Positions 37,838 through 46,503 of a stretch of DNA of 64,000 nucleotides are shown here, piece by piece. The notes under the pieces were generated by a model. It was not told the DNA's origin. It saw only the letters and a list, made by a program, of their open reading frames with translations, and ran no database searches. A program made the translations under genes and the position numbers. The stretch comes from Halomonas sp. LBP4 (GTDB lineage: Bacteria > Pseudomonadota > Gammaproteobacteria > Pseudomonadales > Halomonadaceae): assembly GCF_003202205.1 (NCBI RefSeq), contig NZ_PDOG01000001.1:1287240-1351239 (forward strand), given 5' to 3'. Numbering within the stretch: position 1 is the first letter of the stretch; each line of letters opens with the position of its first letter.

Positions 37838-38764
37838 CTACCCCATCACCGGCACGCGAACGAGCAGGTGGCGCGCCAGGGCCTCGCCCTCCTCGCGCCG
37901 CCCGCTGCTGAGGCGATGCCCCGCCACCGCCACCCAGACCGCCTGGACGTCCTCGGGCAGCACATGGTCGCGTCCCTCGAGCAGCGCCCAGCCCCGCGCG
38001 GCCTGCAGCAGCGCCAGCACGCCGCGGGTGGAGAGCCCCCAGGCCAGCTCCGGATGCTCGCGGCTGGCCGCTGCCAGCGCCTGGACATAGTCGAACAGGG
38101 CCTCGGCCACATGGATATCGGCCAGGCGTGCCTGCCAGGCCTGCAGCCGCTCGGCATCGAGCAGCACCGGCAGCGAGGCCAGTTTCACCCGCCCGGCCTG
38201 GCCACGCAGGATCTCCCGCTCGGCCCGCGGGTCCGGGTAGCCCAGGGAGAGGCGCATCAGGAAGCGGTCGAGCTGGGATTCCGGCAGGGCGAAGGTGCCC
38301 GCCTGCTCCTGGGGGTTCTGAGTAGCGATGACGAAGAAGGGGTCCGGCAGCATGCGGGTCTCGCCCTCCACGGTCACCCGCCCCTCCTCCATCGCCTCGA
38401 GCAGGGCGCTCTGGGTCTTGGGGGTGGCCCGGTTGATCTCGTCGGCCAGCACCACCCCGTGGAACACCGGCCCCGGGTGGAAGGTGAAACGCGCCTCGCG
38501 GGGATCGAACACCGAGACCCCCAGCACGTCGGCAGGCAACAGGTCGCTGGTGAACTGCAGACGCTGCATGTCGAGCCCGGTGACCCGCGCCAGGGCCTGG
38601 GCCAGGGTCGTCTTGCCGAGCCCCGGCAGGTCCTCGATCAGCAGGTGGCCGCGGCACAGCAGGCAGCAGAGCGCCAGGCGCACCTCCCGGGACTTGCCCA
38701 GCACCACCCCCTCGAGGGCGGCGACCACCGCCTCGAGGCTGTCGATCCGCGCCTGGCGGTTCAT
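37838..38764 (-). CDS. MoxR-family AAA+ ATPase
   Basis: The 308-residue AAA+ protein has Walker A EDLPGLGKTTL, Walker B VVLADEINRATP, sensor FFVIATQNPQEQAGTF and arginine-rich LPESQLDRFLMRLSLGYP. MoxR ATPases act as chaperones for partner proteins, here probably the DUF58 protein and TgpA. Its ATG overlaps the Nudix gene stop as ATGA, which ties four genes into one operon. Confidence 0.92.
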   Translation of the reverse strand: MNRQARIDSLEAVVAALEGVVLGKSREVRLALCCLLCRGHLLIEDLPGLGKTTLAQALARVTGLDMQRLQFTSDLLPADVLGVSVFDPREARFTFHPGPVFHGVVLADEINRATPKTQSALLEAMEEGRVTVEGETRMLPDPFFVIATQNPQEQAGTFALPESQLDRFLMRLSLGYPDPRAEREILRGQAGRVKLASLPVLLDAERLQAWQARLADIHVAEALFDYVQALAAASREHPELAWGLSTRGVLALLQAARGWALLEGRDHVLPEDVQAVWVAVAGHRLSSGRREEGEALARHLLVRVPVMG

Positions 38765-39306
38765 GGCGCCGGCTCCAGGGCGCCGGCCTCGAGCAGCGCC
38801 TCCACCGCCTGGCGGGTATCCGGGGTGACCGCCTCCAGGGCCAGCGCCTCGGCGGGGGGCAGCCAGAAGGCGTCGGCGACCTCCTCGGCCTGCAGCGTCA
38901 GCGGCCCGTCATGGTCGACCAGGAAGAGGCTGCCGAAGATATGGTGGCCGCCCTCGGCGTGGACGAACTCCCGCACATGGCGCAGCGGCACGCCATGGAT
39001 GCCCAGTTCCTCGGCCAGCTCGCGGCGGGCCGCCACATGGACCGCCTCGCCGGCCCCCACCACGCCACCGGCGGCCAGGTCGAGCCCGCCCGGGAAGACC
39101 TCCTTGGTCAGGGTGCGGCGCTGCACGCAGATCTCGCCGCGGGCATTGCGCACCACGATGTAGGTGGCGCGATGCCAGAAACGGAAGCGCCGCATCTGCA
39201 CCCGGGAGGCACTGCCACAGGGGCGGTTGCGGGCATCCACCAGTTGGATGCTCTCGTCGGCGATGCGTGGCGTCGGCAACGCCTCGGGCCGGAGGGCGTC
39301 GGTCAT
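38761..39306 (-). CDS. Nudix hydrolase (YfcD-like)
   Basis: The 181-residue protein contains a full Nudix box, GVVGAGEAV...RELAEELGI, near residues 84-106. An N-terminal part rich in Arg and aromatic residues (MRRFRFWHRATYIVV) resembles YfcD and isopentenyl-diphosphate isomerase-like Nudix enzymes. The substrate is unknown. It is first in the MoxR operon, starting at ATG 39306, and overlaps moxR by 4 nt. Confidence 0.87.
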   Translation of the reverse strand: MTDALRPEALPTPRIADESIQLVDARNRPCGSASRVQMRRFRFWHRATYIVVRNARGEICVQRRTLTKEVFPGGLDLAAGGVVGAGEAVHVAARRELAEELGIHGVPLRHVREFVHAEGGHHIFGSLFLVDHDGPLTLQAEEVADAFWLPPAEALALEAVTPDTRQAVEALLEAGALEPAP

Positions 39307-39438
39307 GGCATTCTCCCTGCGAAATGCCTTCAGCCTAACCAGTCCCGTCGACAGCGTCACGCGCAGGCAGCGCCGCGTTGACCCGGAGGCTCCCGGCCAC
39401 CATGCTCGAAAGAGGCAGGTAACAGGGAGTCTTCGCCC

Positions 39439-41085
39439 ATGTCCGACCATGCCCCCCGCACACGACTGGCCACCCACGAGGTGACCAACCAGCCCGCCCC
39501 CGGTGGAGACCGCGACCTGCTCGCCACGGACCTGCCCCTGCGCGAGGCCCTGGGCCGTGAGGCCCCCGACTGGGTGGCCCGGCGCCTCGCGGCCCTGGGC
39601 CGCGAGACCGGCAGCGCTCGCGTCCAGGCGCTGGGCGAGGCGGCCAACCGCCACCCGCCGGAGCTGCGACTCTTCGACCGCCATGGCCGGCGCCTCGACG
39701 AGGTGCTGTACCATCCCGCCTACCACGAGCTGATGCACCTGGCCATCGACCATGGCTGGCATGCCGTGGCCTGGCAGGAAGAGGGGCGCGGCGGCCACCA
39801 GGCCCATGTCGCCGCCCTCTACCTGCTGACCCAGGCCGAGCCCGGCTTCTGCTGCCCGATCACCATGACCCATGCCGCCATGCCGGTGCTGCGCCAGTCA
39901 TCGCGCCTGGAGGCCCGCTGGGCCACCGGCTTGCTGGCCTGGGACTACGATCCCCGCCCCCTGCCCGCCGCCGACAAGAGCGGGCTGACCTTCGGCATGG
40001 CGATGACCGAGAAGCAGGGCGGCAGCGATGTTCGCAGCAATGCCACGCGCGCCGAGCCCGGGGAGGATGGCTGGTGGCTGACCGGCCACAAGTGGTTCTG
40101 CAGCGCGCCCATGTCCGATGCCTTCCTGACCCTGGCTCGCAGCGACGAGGGGCTCTCCTGCTTCCTGGTGCCGCGTTTTACCCCCGACGGCGAGCGCAAC
40201 GCCATCGAGCTGCAGCGGCTCAAGGAGAAGTGCGGCAACCGCGCCAACGCCTCGGCGGAGATCGAGTACCGCGGCGCCTGGGCCGAGGCGGTGGGCGAAC
40301 CGGGCCGCGGCGTCGCCACCATCCTGGCCATGGTGCAGCAGACCCGCCTGGATGCCGCCACCGCCCCGGTGGGCATGATGCGCCAGGCGCTGGGCGAGGC
40401 GTGGCGCCACGTGCGCGAGCGCCACGCCTTCGGCCGCGCCCTGGCCGAACAGCCGCTGATGCGGCAGGTGATCGCCGACCTGGCGCTGGAGGTGGAGGCC
40501 GGCCTGGCGCTGGTGATGCGCACGGCCCGGGCCTTCGACGGCATGGACCAGGAGCACGAGCGTGCCCTGGCTAGGGTGCTCCCCGCACTGGCCAAGTACT
40601 GGCACAACAAGCGCGGGCCGGGCTTCATGGCCGAGGCCATGGAGTGCCTCGGCGGCATCGGCTACGTGGAGGAGACACCGCTGGCCCGGCTCTACCGGGA
40701 AGCGCCGGTGAACTCGATCTGGGAGGGGTCGGGCAACGTGATCTGCCTCGACCTGCTGCGGGTGTTCTCGCGCCACCCCGAGGCGGTGGCCGCGCTGCGC
40801 ATGGAGCTCGCCCAGGCCCATGGCCAGCAGGACGACTTCGACCGCGCCCTGGCCGGGCTGGAGCGCGAGCTGGCGCGCCCCGCGGAGGAGCTCGAGCCCC
40901 GGGCACGCTGGCTCGCCCAGCGCCTGGCCCAGTGCCTGCAGGCCGCCCTGCTGCTGCGCCACGCCCCGCCCGAGGTGGCCACGACCTTCTGCCGCGCCCG
41001 GCTCGGCGACGAGGCCGGGCCGGCCTACGGGGTGCTGCCCAGCGACGCGCCGCTGGCGGCGATACTGGAGCGGATCGGCAGTTGA
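39439..41085 (+). CDS. aidB: AidB-like acyl-CoA dehydrogenase
   Basis: The 548-residue flavoprotein matches the AidB branch of acyl-CoA dehydrogenases in length (E. coli AidB 541) and motifs: MTEKQGGSDVRSNATRA, CLGGIGYVEETPLARLYRE and NSIWEGSGNVICLD with the catalytic Glu. AidB is part of the adaptive response to alkylation and binds DNA; its substrate in vivo is debated. The last 61 bp overlap the 3' end of the convergent EAL gene. Confidence 0.9.
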   Translation: MSDHAPRTRLATHEVTNQPAPGGDRDLLATDLPLREALGREAPDWVARRLAALGRETGSARVQALGEAANRHPPELRLFDRHGRRLDEVLYHPAYHELMHLAIDHGWHAVAWQEEGRGGHQAHVAALYLLTQAEPGFCCPITMTHAAMPVLRQSSRLEARWATGLLAWDYDPRPLPAADKSGLTFGMAMTEKQGGSDVRSNATRAEPGEDGWWLTGHKWFCSAPMSDAFLTLARSDEGLSCFLVPRFTPDGERNAIELQRLKEKCGNRANASAEIEYRGAWAEAVGEPGRGVATILAMVQQTRLDAATAPVGMMRQALGEAWRHVRERHAFGRALAEQPLMRQVIADLALEVEAGLALVMRTARAFDGMDQEHERALARVLPALAKYWHNKRGPGFMAEAMECLGGIGYVEETPLARLYREAPVNSIWEGSGNVICLDLLRVFSRHPEAVAALRMELAQAHGQQDDFDRALAGLERELARPAEELEPRARWLAQRLAQCLQAALLLRHAPPEVATTFCRARLGDEAGPAYGVLPSDAPLAAILERIGS

Positions 41086-42254
41086 GTGCGGGCTAGCTCG
41101 GGGATCGCCTCCGCCGGCACCGGCCGCGACAGGCCGAAGCCCTGGACGTGGGTGCAGCCGTAGCGCTCGAGAAGCGCCAGACAGCTCAGCTCCTCGACCC
41201 CTTCGGCCACCACGCGGATGCCCAGCCGGCGGCCGAGCAGGGCCACCGCCTCGACGATGGCGGCATCCTGGGACTCCTCGTGCAGATGGCCCACGAAGCT
41301 GCGGTCGACCTTGAGTTCGCTGATCGGCAGCAGCTGCAGCCGGGAGAGCGACGAGAAGCCCACGCCGAAATCGTCCACCGAGACCTCCATGCCGTTGAGG
41401 TGCAGCCGGGCGGCGACCTCGCTGCCCAGCAGCTCGTCGTCCATGGCCGCGGTCTCGGTGATCTCGAGCACCACCAGCGGTGGCTCGCCCGGGGCACGGT
41501 GCCGGGTCAGCGCCAGCAGGTCGGGGCTCATCAGGTCATCGGCGGTGACGTTGACCGACAGCGACAGCACCAGCCCCATCTGCCTCCACTGCTCGGCATC
41601 GGCCAGGGCCTGCCGCAGCACGTGGCGGGTCAGACGCTTGCTCTGGGCCGTGGTGAGCAGGGGCAGGAAGCTGGCCGGTCCGAGCAGTCCGATCTCGGGA
41701 TGGGCCCAGCGCACCAGGGCCTCGACCCCGCTCAGGCAGCCCGAGGCAAGCTCGAACTGGGGCTGGTAGTGAACGGTGAGTTCCCGCCGCTCGAGGGCCT
41801 GCTCGAGCTCCTCGGTGGTGAACACCGGGTCGCCCTCGACCTCCGCCGGCGCTTCGCGGCCGACCCGCAGGCTACCGAGACGCTGGCGCAGCTCGGTCAG
41901 CCGCATGGGCTTGTCCAGCGAGCCCAGCATCTGCAGCCCCAGGGTCAGGCCGACGCGCTCGGCGATGCGCACGATCTTGCGCTCCACCCCGCTGAGCAGC
42001 AGTATCCGCCCCCGATAGCGGCGCTCGGCCAGCAGCCGCAGCATGGCGATGCCGTCCAGTTCGCCGAACTCCAGGCTCATGATCACCAGCTGCGGCTGAC
42101 AGTGGGCGATCTCGTCCAGCAACTGGGTTCCCTGACGGTAGTAGCGGCTCTCCATGCCCAGTACGTGAAGCTGCAACGACAGGACGGCGGCCACGTCGGG
42201 GTCTGCTTCCAGAACCACCGCCAGTGCCCGCGTCTCGTTCGACAGTTCGTTCAT
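41025..42254 (-). CDS. EAL-domain phosphodiesterase with a degenerate receiver domain
   Basis: The 409-residue protein has a receiver-like N-terminus (about residues 10-125) and an EAL domain (about 150-395). The EAL set is complete: GVEALVRW, NVTADDL, EITETAAM, VDDFGVGFSS, LKVDRSF and VAEGVEE, so c-di-GMP hydrolysis is expected. In the receiver, the segment QLVIMSLEFGELDG has Ser where the phosphorylated Asp should be, so phosphotransfer is unlikely. Its 3' end overlaps aidB by 61 bp tail to tail. Confidence 0.88.
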   Translation of the reverse strand: MNELSNETRALAVVLEADPDVAAVLSLQLHVLGMESRYYRQGTQLLDEIAHCQPQLVIMSLEFGELDGIAMLRLLAERRYRGRILLLSGVERKIVRIAERVGLTLGLQMLGSLDKPMRLTELRQRLGSLRVGREAPAEVEGDPVFTTEELEQALERRELTVHYQPQFELASGCLSGVEALVRWAHPEIGLLGPASFLPLLTTAQSKRLTRHVLRQALADAEQWRQMGLVLSLSVNVTADDLMSPDLLALTRHRAPGEPPLVVLEITETAAMDDELLGSEVAARLHLNGMEVSVDDFGVGFSSLSRLQLLPISELKVDRSFVGHLHEESQDAAIVEAVALLGRRLGIRVVAEGVEELSCLALLERYGCTHVQGFGLSRPVPAEAIPELARTQLPIRSSIAASGASLGSTP

Positions 42255-42345
42255 CGACAGGATTTCCGGTCAGGCAACAGGCTTGAGCGTAGCACCGACG
42301 CCGGGCGGCGACACCTGCAGAAACTGTCCCGCATCAACGTTCCCG

Positions 42346-42969
42346 TCATGAACCGCCGAGCGGTCCGGCCACCACCCGCAGCGCCAGGGCCAGCAGCAGC
42401 ACCCCGGTGATGCGATTGATCCAGTGGGCCCGGGCCTGCAGCCAGGGCAGCACCCGGGAGTGCGACAGGCTCACGGCCACCAGCACGTACCAGCCACCGT
42501 CGATGATCATCGCCGTGAGCACGATGACGGCCTTGGCCGCGACGCTCATCTCCGGGGTGACGAACTGGCTGAGCAGGGCGACGAAGAACAGGATCAGCTT
42601 GGGGTTGCCCAGCGCCACCAGCACGCCCTCCCGGGCTGCCTGGCGCTGGGTGGTGGCCATGGCGGTCGCCTCGAGGGGCCCGGCACGCCCGGCGCGCAAC
42701 GCCTTGATGCCCAGCCAGGCGAGGTAGCCGGCCCCGGCCCAGGTAATCGCCTGGAACAGGGGCGGGACGCGCACGACCAGGGCTCCCAGGCCCCAGACGG
42801 TCAACAACGCATAGAAGCCGACACCGCACGCATGGGAAACTGCCGCCACCACGCCCGGCGCGCGTCCGCCACCCAGGGTATGACGCAGCACCAGGGCCAG
42901 GCTGGGGCCCGGTGACATGGCGCCCATGGCGCAGATCGCCACCAGCGAGATCCAGAGGGAAAAGGGCAT
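42346..42969 (-). CDS. LysE/RhtB-family amino-acid exporter
   Basis: The 207-residue inner-membrane protein has about five to six helices. It opens with LWISLVAICAMGAMSPGPSL, the LysE hallmark, and has ALGNPKLILFFVALLSQF mid-protein. The ATG at 42969 follows GGGAGTCGATCGGAC. Family members export threonine, homoserine, lysine or similar compounds. Fragments of this gene and its upstream DNA recur, decayed, at 44581-44721. Confidence 0.9.
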   Translation of the reverse strand: MPFSLWISLVAICAMGAMSPGPSLALVLRHTLGGGRAPGVVAAVSHACGVGFYALLTVWGLGALVVRVPPLFQAITWAGAGYLAWLGIKALRAGRAGPLEATAMATTQRQAAREGVLVALGNPKLILFFVALLSQFVTPEMSVAAKAVIVLTAMIIDGGWYVLVAVSLSHSRVLPWLQARAHWINRITGVLLLALALRVVAGPLGGS

Positions 42970-43253
42970 GTCCGATCGACTCCCGGGGGTGTCAGCGGTG
43001 GAACTGCTTCTCGCGCTCCGGCTGCCACAGGATGGCATCGAGCCGATTGATCGTGGGGGGACGGGACGACACGAAACCTCCTTCAATGCCCGGCCAGCGG
43101 TCCAGGCGCCATAATAGTGATATGACGGCATCAACCAACAAAAACAGCCCTCCACCCGCGAGAGGTGAAGGACTGGTGTCTTCTGCATCATAGGGCCTCG
43201 GCACCGCCTTTGAAAGCCCCGCTGGGGAGGTATATCCGTCAGGGAGGAGCGCA

Positions 43254-44111
43254 ATGGACGATCTCTGGACACGCACCCACCAAGTGAGTGCAGCGGCCCT
43301 GGCCAGCGGCGCGTTGCAGCCCATCGCCACCGAGTGCCTGACGCTTCGCGAGAACGGGATCCCCTTTGCGATCCGGATCCTCGGCAGCCTGGCCGACAAG
43401 GAGCGGGCCCGGGAACGGCTCGCCCGTGCCGGCCGGCAGGACGTCGATCCCTTCCTGCCGCCCGACCCGGCGCTGCTGGTCAGCGAGGCGGGCCCGGCAC
43501 ACCTCTGTGTGCTGAACAAGTACTGCGTGATCGAGCACCACCTGCTGCTGGTCACCCGCGCCTACGAGCCCCAGCGGCGGGTACTGAATGCCGCGGACTT
43601 CGCCGCCCTCGCCACCTGCCTGGCCGACGGCCCGGCCATGGCCTTCTACAACAGCGGCCCGGAAGCCGGGGCGAGCCAGACGCACAAGCACCTGCAGCTG
43701 CTGCCGCGCGGCGACGCCATGACGCTGCCCTTCGAGCCGCTGCTGACGCGGGCGGCCACGCGGGGCTCGCCCACCGCGCCCGAGATGGCGTTCGCCCACC
43801 GGCTCGTCGCACTGCCCGACGGCCTGCTCGCCCGGCCGGCGCAGGCGGCGGGTTGGCTGCATCGGTGCTATCGGGAGCTGCTCGAGGCGCAGCACCTGGT
43901 GGTGGCCGCCGACGGCAGCGTGACGCATCCCTACAACCTGCTGCTGACCGAGAGCTGGCTGATGCTGGTCCCGCGCCGGCGCGAGCGGACGGGGACGGTC
44001 TCGATCAACGCCCTGGGCTTTGCCGGCGCGCTGCTGGTCAAGAGTCGGGAGCAGGCCGAGGCGCTGCGGCGCGAGGGGCTGATGCGGGCCCTGGTGTCGG
44101 TGGCCGGCTGA
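43254..44111 (+). CDS. ATP adenylyltransferase (Ap4A phosphorylase-like)
   Basis: The 285-residue HIT-superfamily protein has the nucleotide-binding triad in QTHKHLQLLPRG near residues 140-151 and VLNKYCVIEHHLLLVTRAYEPQ upstream. Such enzymes split diadenosine tetraphosphate to ATP and ADP, helping stress nucleotide control. The ATG at 43254 follows AGGGAGGAGCGCA. It appears to stand alone. Confidence 0.85.
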   Translation: MDDLWTRTHQVSAAALASGALQPIATECLTLRENGIPFAIRILGSLADKERARERLARAGRQDVDPFLPPDPALLVSEAGPAHLCVLNKYCVIEHHLLLVTRAYEPQRRVLNAADFAALATCLADGPAMAFYNSGPEAGASQTHKHLQLLPRGDAMTLPFEPLLTRAATRGSPTAPEMAFAHRLVALPDGLLARPAQAAGWLHRCYRELLEAQHLVVAADGSVTHPYNLLLTESWLMLVPRRRERTGTVSINALGFAGALLVKSREQAEALRREGLMRALVSVAG

Positions 44112-44234
44112 TCCCGGGCGACAGCGCGATGGCGCCCGGCGCCACCGTCGATACCGCTCTCGGAGGCTCACGATACGGTGGCTCACGGCGATCCTCGCTG
44201 GTCGGATAGCCGAGGAGCACAGAGTTAGGGAACG

Positions 44235-44260
44235 GTGTTTACAAACACTGTTTTTATACT
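44235..44260 (+). promoter_or_regulatory. palindrome plus -10-like box before a small gene
   Basis: GTGTTT (44235-44240) and AAACAC (44243-44248) form a perfect 6-2-6 palindrome, followed by a T-run and TATACT at 44255-44260. The stretch is strikingly AT-rich. It is about 140 nt upstream of the 76-residue ORF and could be its promoter with an operator overlapping the -35 region. No known regulator is recognised. Confidence 0.4.
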
Positions 44261-44400
44261 ACACTAAGGATAGGGACGATGCCAGGCGCAGACACGATTT
44301 CCGCTCCCGCTGGCACGGGCTGCAAGAGCCTTACCTGCAGATAATGGAAAGCATCCTGAGCCAGCGCCCTGCACAGGATGCTTGAGGAGGGACAGCCATC

Positions 44401-44631
44401 ATGACCATCGCCATTGCCACCCCGCTCGCACCCAACTGGCAGCACGTCCATGCCGACTGGTGGCAGGACGATCAGGGCAACGACATCCATCGTGTCGAGA
44501 TCGATGGCGTCGCACTCTATCACTGCCACTTCGCCGGTTCGCCGCTGCCGTGGGATGCGGTGGCCACGAGCCTGGACGAGGCCATGACGGTCGCCTCGAG
44601 GGCCCGGGCACGCTCGGCGCGCAACGCCTAG
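44401..44631 (+). CDS. hypothetical 76-residue protein with an altered C-terminus
   Basis: The ORF opens MTIAIATPLAPNWQHVHADW and has GVALYHCHFAGSPLPWDAV. An AGGAGGGACAG precedes the ATG. From codon 61 onward (44581) the DNA is a decayed copy of antisense LysE sequence, and the TAG stop lies inside that copy. The last 15 or so residues (MTVASRARARSARNA) are therefore probably acquired and the native end lost. I recognise no family. Confidence 0.5.
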   Translation: MTIAIATPLAPNWQHVHADWWQDDQGNDIHRVEIDGVALYHCHFAGSPLPWDAVATSLDEAMTVASRARARSARNA

Positions 44632-44721
44632 ATGTCCAGCCAGGCGAGGTAGCCGCCATCACCGAGGATGACGCGCTGCAGATGCTCGGCGTCGAGCCGA
44701 TTGATGACAGCCCTCCACCCG
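44581..44721 (-). pseudogene. mosaic remnant of a LysE gene and its upstream region
   Basis: Positions 44581-44655 match 42656-42730 inside the LysE gene with about six differences in 75. Further matches are TCGAGCCGATTGAT (44692-44705 versus the region near 43040) and ACAGCCCTCCACCCG (44707-44721 versus 43144-43158). Order and orientation are kept but the spacing is shortened, so this is a deleted ancient duplicate of the LysE locus. The rest of the gap to 45023 shows no gene. Confidence 0.75.
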
Positions 44722-45023
44722 GCAGCGGGCAAAGGAGTGTGATAACCACTCCCCTACGTCATCCCGGGCCACCGGGACAGCCCCGCAGGGCAATCGCAGT
44801 TACCCAAAGCGAGAGGCGCCGGAGACAGGTCGAAGAGGGGGTCCTATTCCATGGATGGAATCGGTAGCGCCCAAGGAGGGGTTCACAGCGCCCCCTCGCC
44901 GACCTGTCGCCGGAACAGCCTCGAGCGTTACCGCCATCTGCGATAGCCCTGGACAGCCCCGGCGGCTGCACTCCCGCGCGGGACGCCGGTACACTGTCGG
45001 CATACCCGACGATGGAGCCCTTC

Positions 45024-45179
45024 ATGAACGTCCGCACCTTCGCCTTCGCCCTGCTGCTGCTCGGCCTCGTTCTGGTGGTCTTCGGCTGGCTGACCACCAA
45101 CCCGGCGGCGCTCGTGGGGCTCACCCTGATCGCTCTCGGCGTGATCCTGCTATGGACCCGGAGGCAGAATGCCGAGTGA
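45024..45179 (+). CDS. small two-helix membrane protein, 51 residues
   Basis: The ORF starts MNVRTFAFALLLLGLVLVV, has two hydrophobic segments divided by a TTNPAAL turn, and ends WTRRQNAE. GGAG lies 8-9 nt before the ATG. Its last 11 nt overlap the start of the ExoD-family gene, which suggests coupled expression. I recognise no family; it may be an accessory subunit. Confidence 0.6.
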   Translation: MNVRTFAFALLLLGLVLVVFGWLTTNPAALVGLTLIALGVILLWTRRQNAE

Positions 45180-45783
45180 CATCCCCGACGAGTCACCATG
45201 CGAGTCCCCGACCGACCTGACCGGCCTGCTGGCACGCATGCAACAGGCCGGCCAACGGGAGGAGAGTGTCAGCCTGGACGCCTTGCTCGACAGCGTGGGC
45301 CGGCGCTCCTTCGCCCCCTTCCTGCTGCTCGCCGGGCTGATCACCCTGGCGCCCATCCTGGGCGATATCCCCGGGGTGCCCACCCTGATGGCCAGCCTCG
45401 TGGTGCTCTCGGCCGTGCAGTTGCTGGTCGGCCGCGATCATGTCTGGCTGCCGCGCTGGCTGCTGCAGCGCCGTATCGCACGCGAGCGCTTCGTGCAGGC
45501 CACCCGCTGGATGGAGCGCCCGGCCGGCTGGGTCGACCGCCTGCTCAAGCCGCGGCTCACCTGGCTGACCCGGCCGCCTGCCCACCTGCCGGTGGCCCTG
45601 ACCTGCCTGCTGATCGGCCTGGCCATGCCGCCCATGGAACTGGTGCCCTTTACCGCCACCGGCGCAGGCCTGGCGCTCACGCTGTTCGGCCTGGCCCTGC
45701 TCGCCAACGACGGCCTGCTGGCCCTGCTGGGCTATGCCCTGACCGGCGGCACCCTGGGCGTGGTGATCGCCAGCCTGGTCTAG
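45169..45783 (+). CDS. ExoD-family membrane protein
   Basis: The 204-residue protein starts with a polar 60-residue N-terminus (LLARMQQAGQREESVSLDAL) followed by hydrophobic segments such as FAPFLLLAGLITLAPILGDIP. This is the exopolysaccharide synthesis ExoD pattern. ExoD affects exopolysaccharide and stress tolerance in rhizobia, by an unclear mechanism. The gene follows the 51-residue membrane ORF with an 11-nt overlap. Confidence 0.82.
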   Translation: MPSDIPDESPCESPTDLTGLLARMQQAGQREESVSLDALLDSVGRRSFAPFLLLAGLITLAPILGDIPGVPTLMASLVVLSAVQLLVGRDHVWLPRWLLQRRIARERFVQATRWMERPAGWVDRLLKPRLTWLTRPPAHLPVALTCLLIGLAMPPMELVPFTATGAGLALTLFGLALLANDGLLALLGYALTGGTLGVVIASLV

Positions 45784-45933
45784 GACGCCGCCACACTAAG
45801 CCCTCGAGCACGAGCGGGCCCTGGCTGGCACCAGGCATCCACTCCCAGGCGCTGCGCCGGGGTTTGCAACCCTATACCAAGGTCGATGATCAAAACTCTT
45901 TGCAAGGTAGCCCCCCGGGTGCTGCCTTTAACC

Positions 45934-46008
45934 ATGTGGGCCGACGCATCCCACGCCGGCGACACCCCGAAGGCCATCGACTACCTGAACCCCCTCGAGG
46001 AGGCCTGA
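45934..46008 (+). CDS. possible 24-residue leader ORF
   Basis: ATG at 45934 opens MWADASHAGDTPKAIDYLNP and stops at 46006-46008, 3 nt before the next ATG. Its end, GAGGAGG, doubles as the ribosome site of that gene. It may be a coupling leader or the tail of a lost gene. The rest of 45784-46011 shows no other gene. Confidence 0.25.
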   Translation: MWADASHAGDTPKAIDYLNPLEEA

Positions 46009-46011
46009 CCC

Positions 46012-46224
46012 ATGACCCGATGCAACCACACTGAAACTCGCCCAGTCGGCGATGACTGCGCTTTCGCGGGCCCAGTCACCCGCGAGCACGAGAATCCCGC
46101 GGCACACGGCAACATCACCCGCACCGAGCGCTGCGTACTCTGCGGCGCCGAGCGGAGCGTGAACATCAATGGCATCCACGAGGAGTACGGCGAATGGGAT
46201 GAACCGTTCGACGACGAGGACTGA
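46012..46224 (+). CDS. small putative zinc-binding protein
   Basis: This 70-residue protein opens MTRCNHTE and has CVLCGAERSVNINGIHEEYG. The CxxC pair with upstream Cys and His could bind one zinc ion. The tail is acidic (DEPFDDED). GAGGAGG lies 8 nt before the ATG. It resembles short hypothetical proteins of the same kind but I cannot name a family. Confidence 0.55.
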   Translation: MTRCNHTETRPVGDDCAFAGPVTREHENPAAHGNITRTERCVLCGAERSVNINGIHEEYGEWDEPFDDED

Positions 46225-46236
46225 AGGACCCGGTGA

Positions 46237-46266
46237 CTGTCGGATTTGACCGATCGTCGCGAGAGA
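46237..46266. repeat. half copy of the REP-like element
   Basis: Thirty bases starting CTGTCGGATTTGACCG are identical to the left half of the palindromic element at 18177-18245. The right arm is missing or diverged here. It lies 13 nt after the small zinc-type gene. Confidence 0.75.
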
Positions 46267-46445
46267 TGCGGATTTCGTGGGGGGACGATCCGGGCATGCC
46301 GGTTCGGGGGATGACGGCTGCGCGTCAGACAGGGTCCGCAGGGCGTGCCAGACCTCGGGAGTGGATCACCGAAGTGTCACACCTCAGGCTCTGATCCAGG
46401 CCTGTAACCCGCTGAACCCCATGGCCATGGGGCGCGCAGGTTACG

Positions 46446-46503
46446 TGGTACCGGCGGTCGGACTCGAACCGACAAGGGCTTGCACCCGGCGGATTTTGAA
46501 TCT
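46446..46503 (-). tRNA. 3' fragment of tRNA-Leu (anticodon CAA), integration scar
   Basis: Read on the minus strand, the sequence runs from anticodon loop TTCAAAA through a long class-II variable arm, T arm GTCGGTTCGAGTCCGAC, acceptor strand and CCA end (46446-46448). The 5' half of the tRNA is absent: beyond 46503 the sequence no longer pairs with the anticodon stem. Tyrosine recombinases typically use exactly this anticodon-loop-to-CCA segment as attachment site, so this is most likely an att site left by an integrated element lying to its right. Confidence 0.85.

Noticed and set aside
46446..46503. A complete tRNA gene
   Set aside because: Only the 3' half is present. No D arm or 5' acceptor strand occurs to its right, so it is a fragment.
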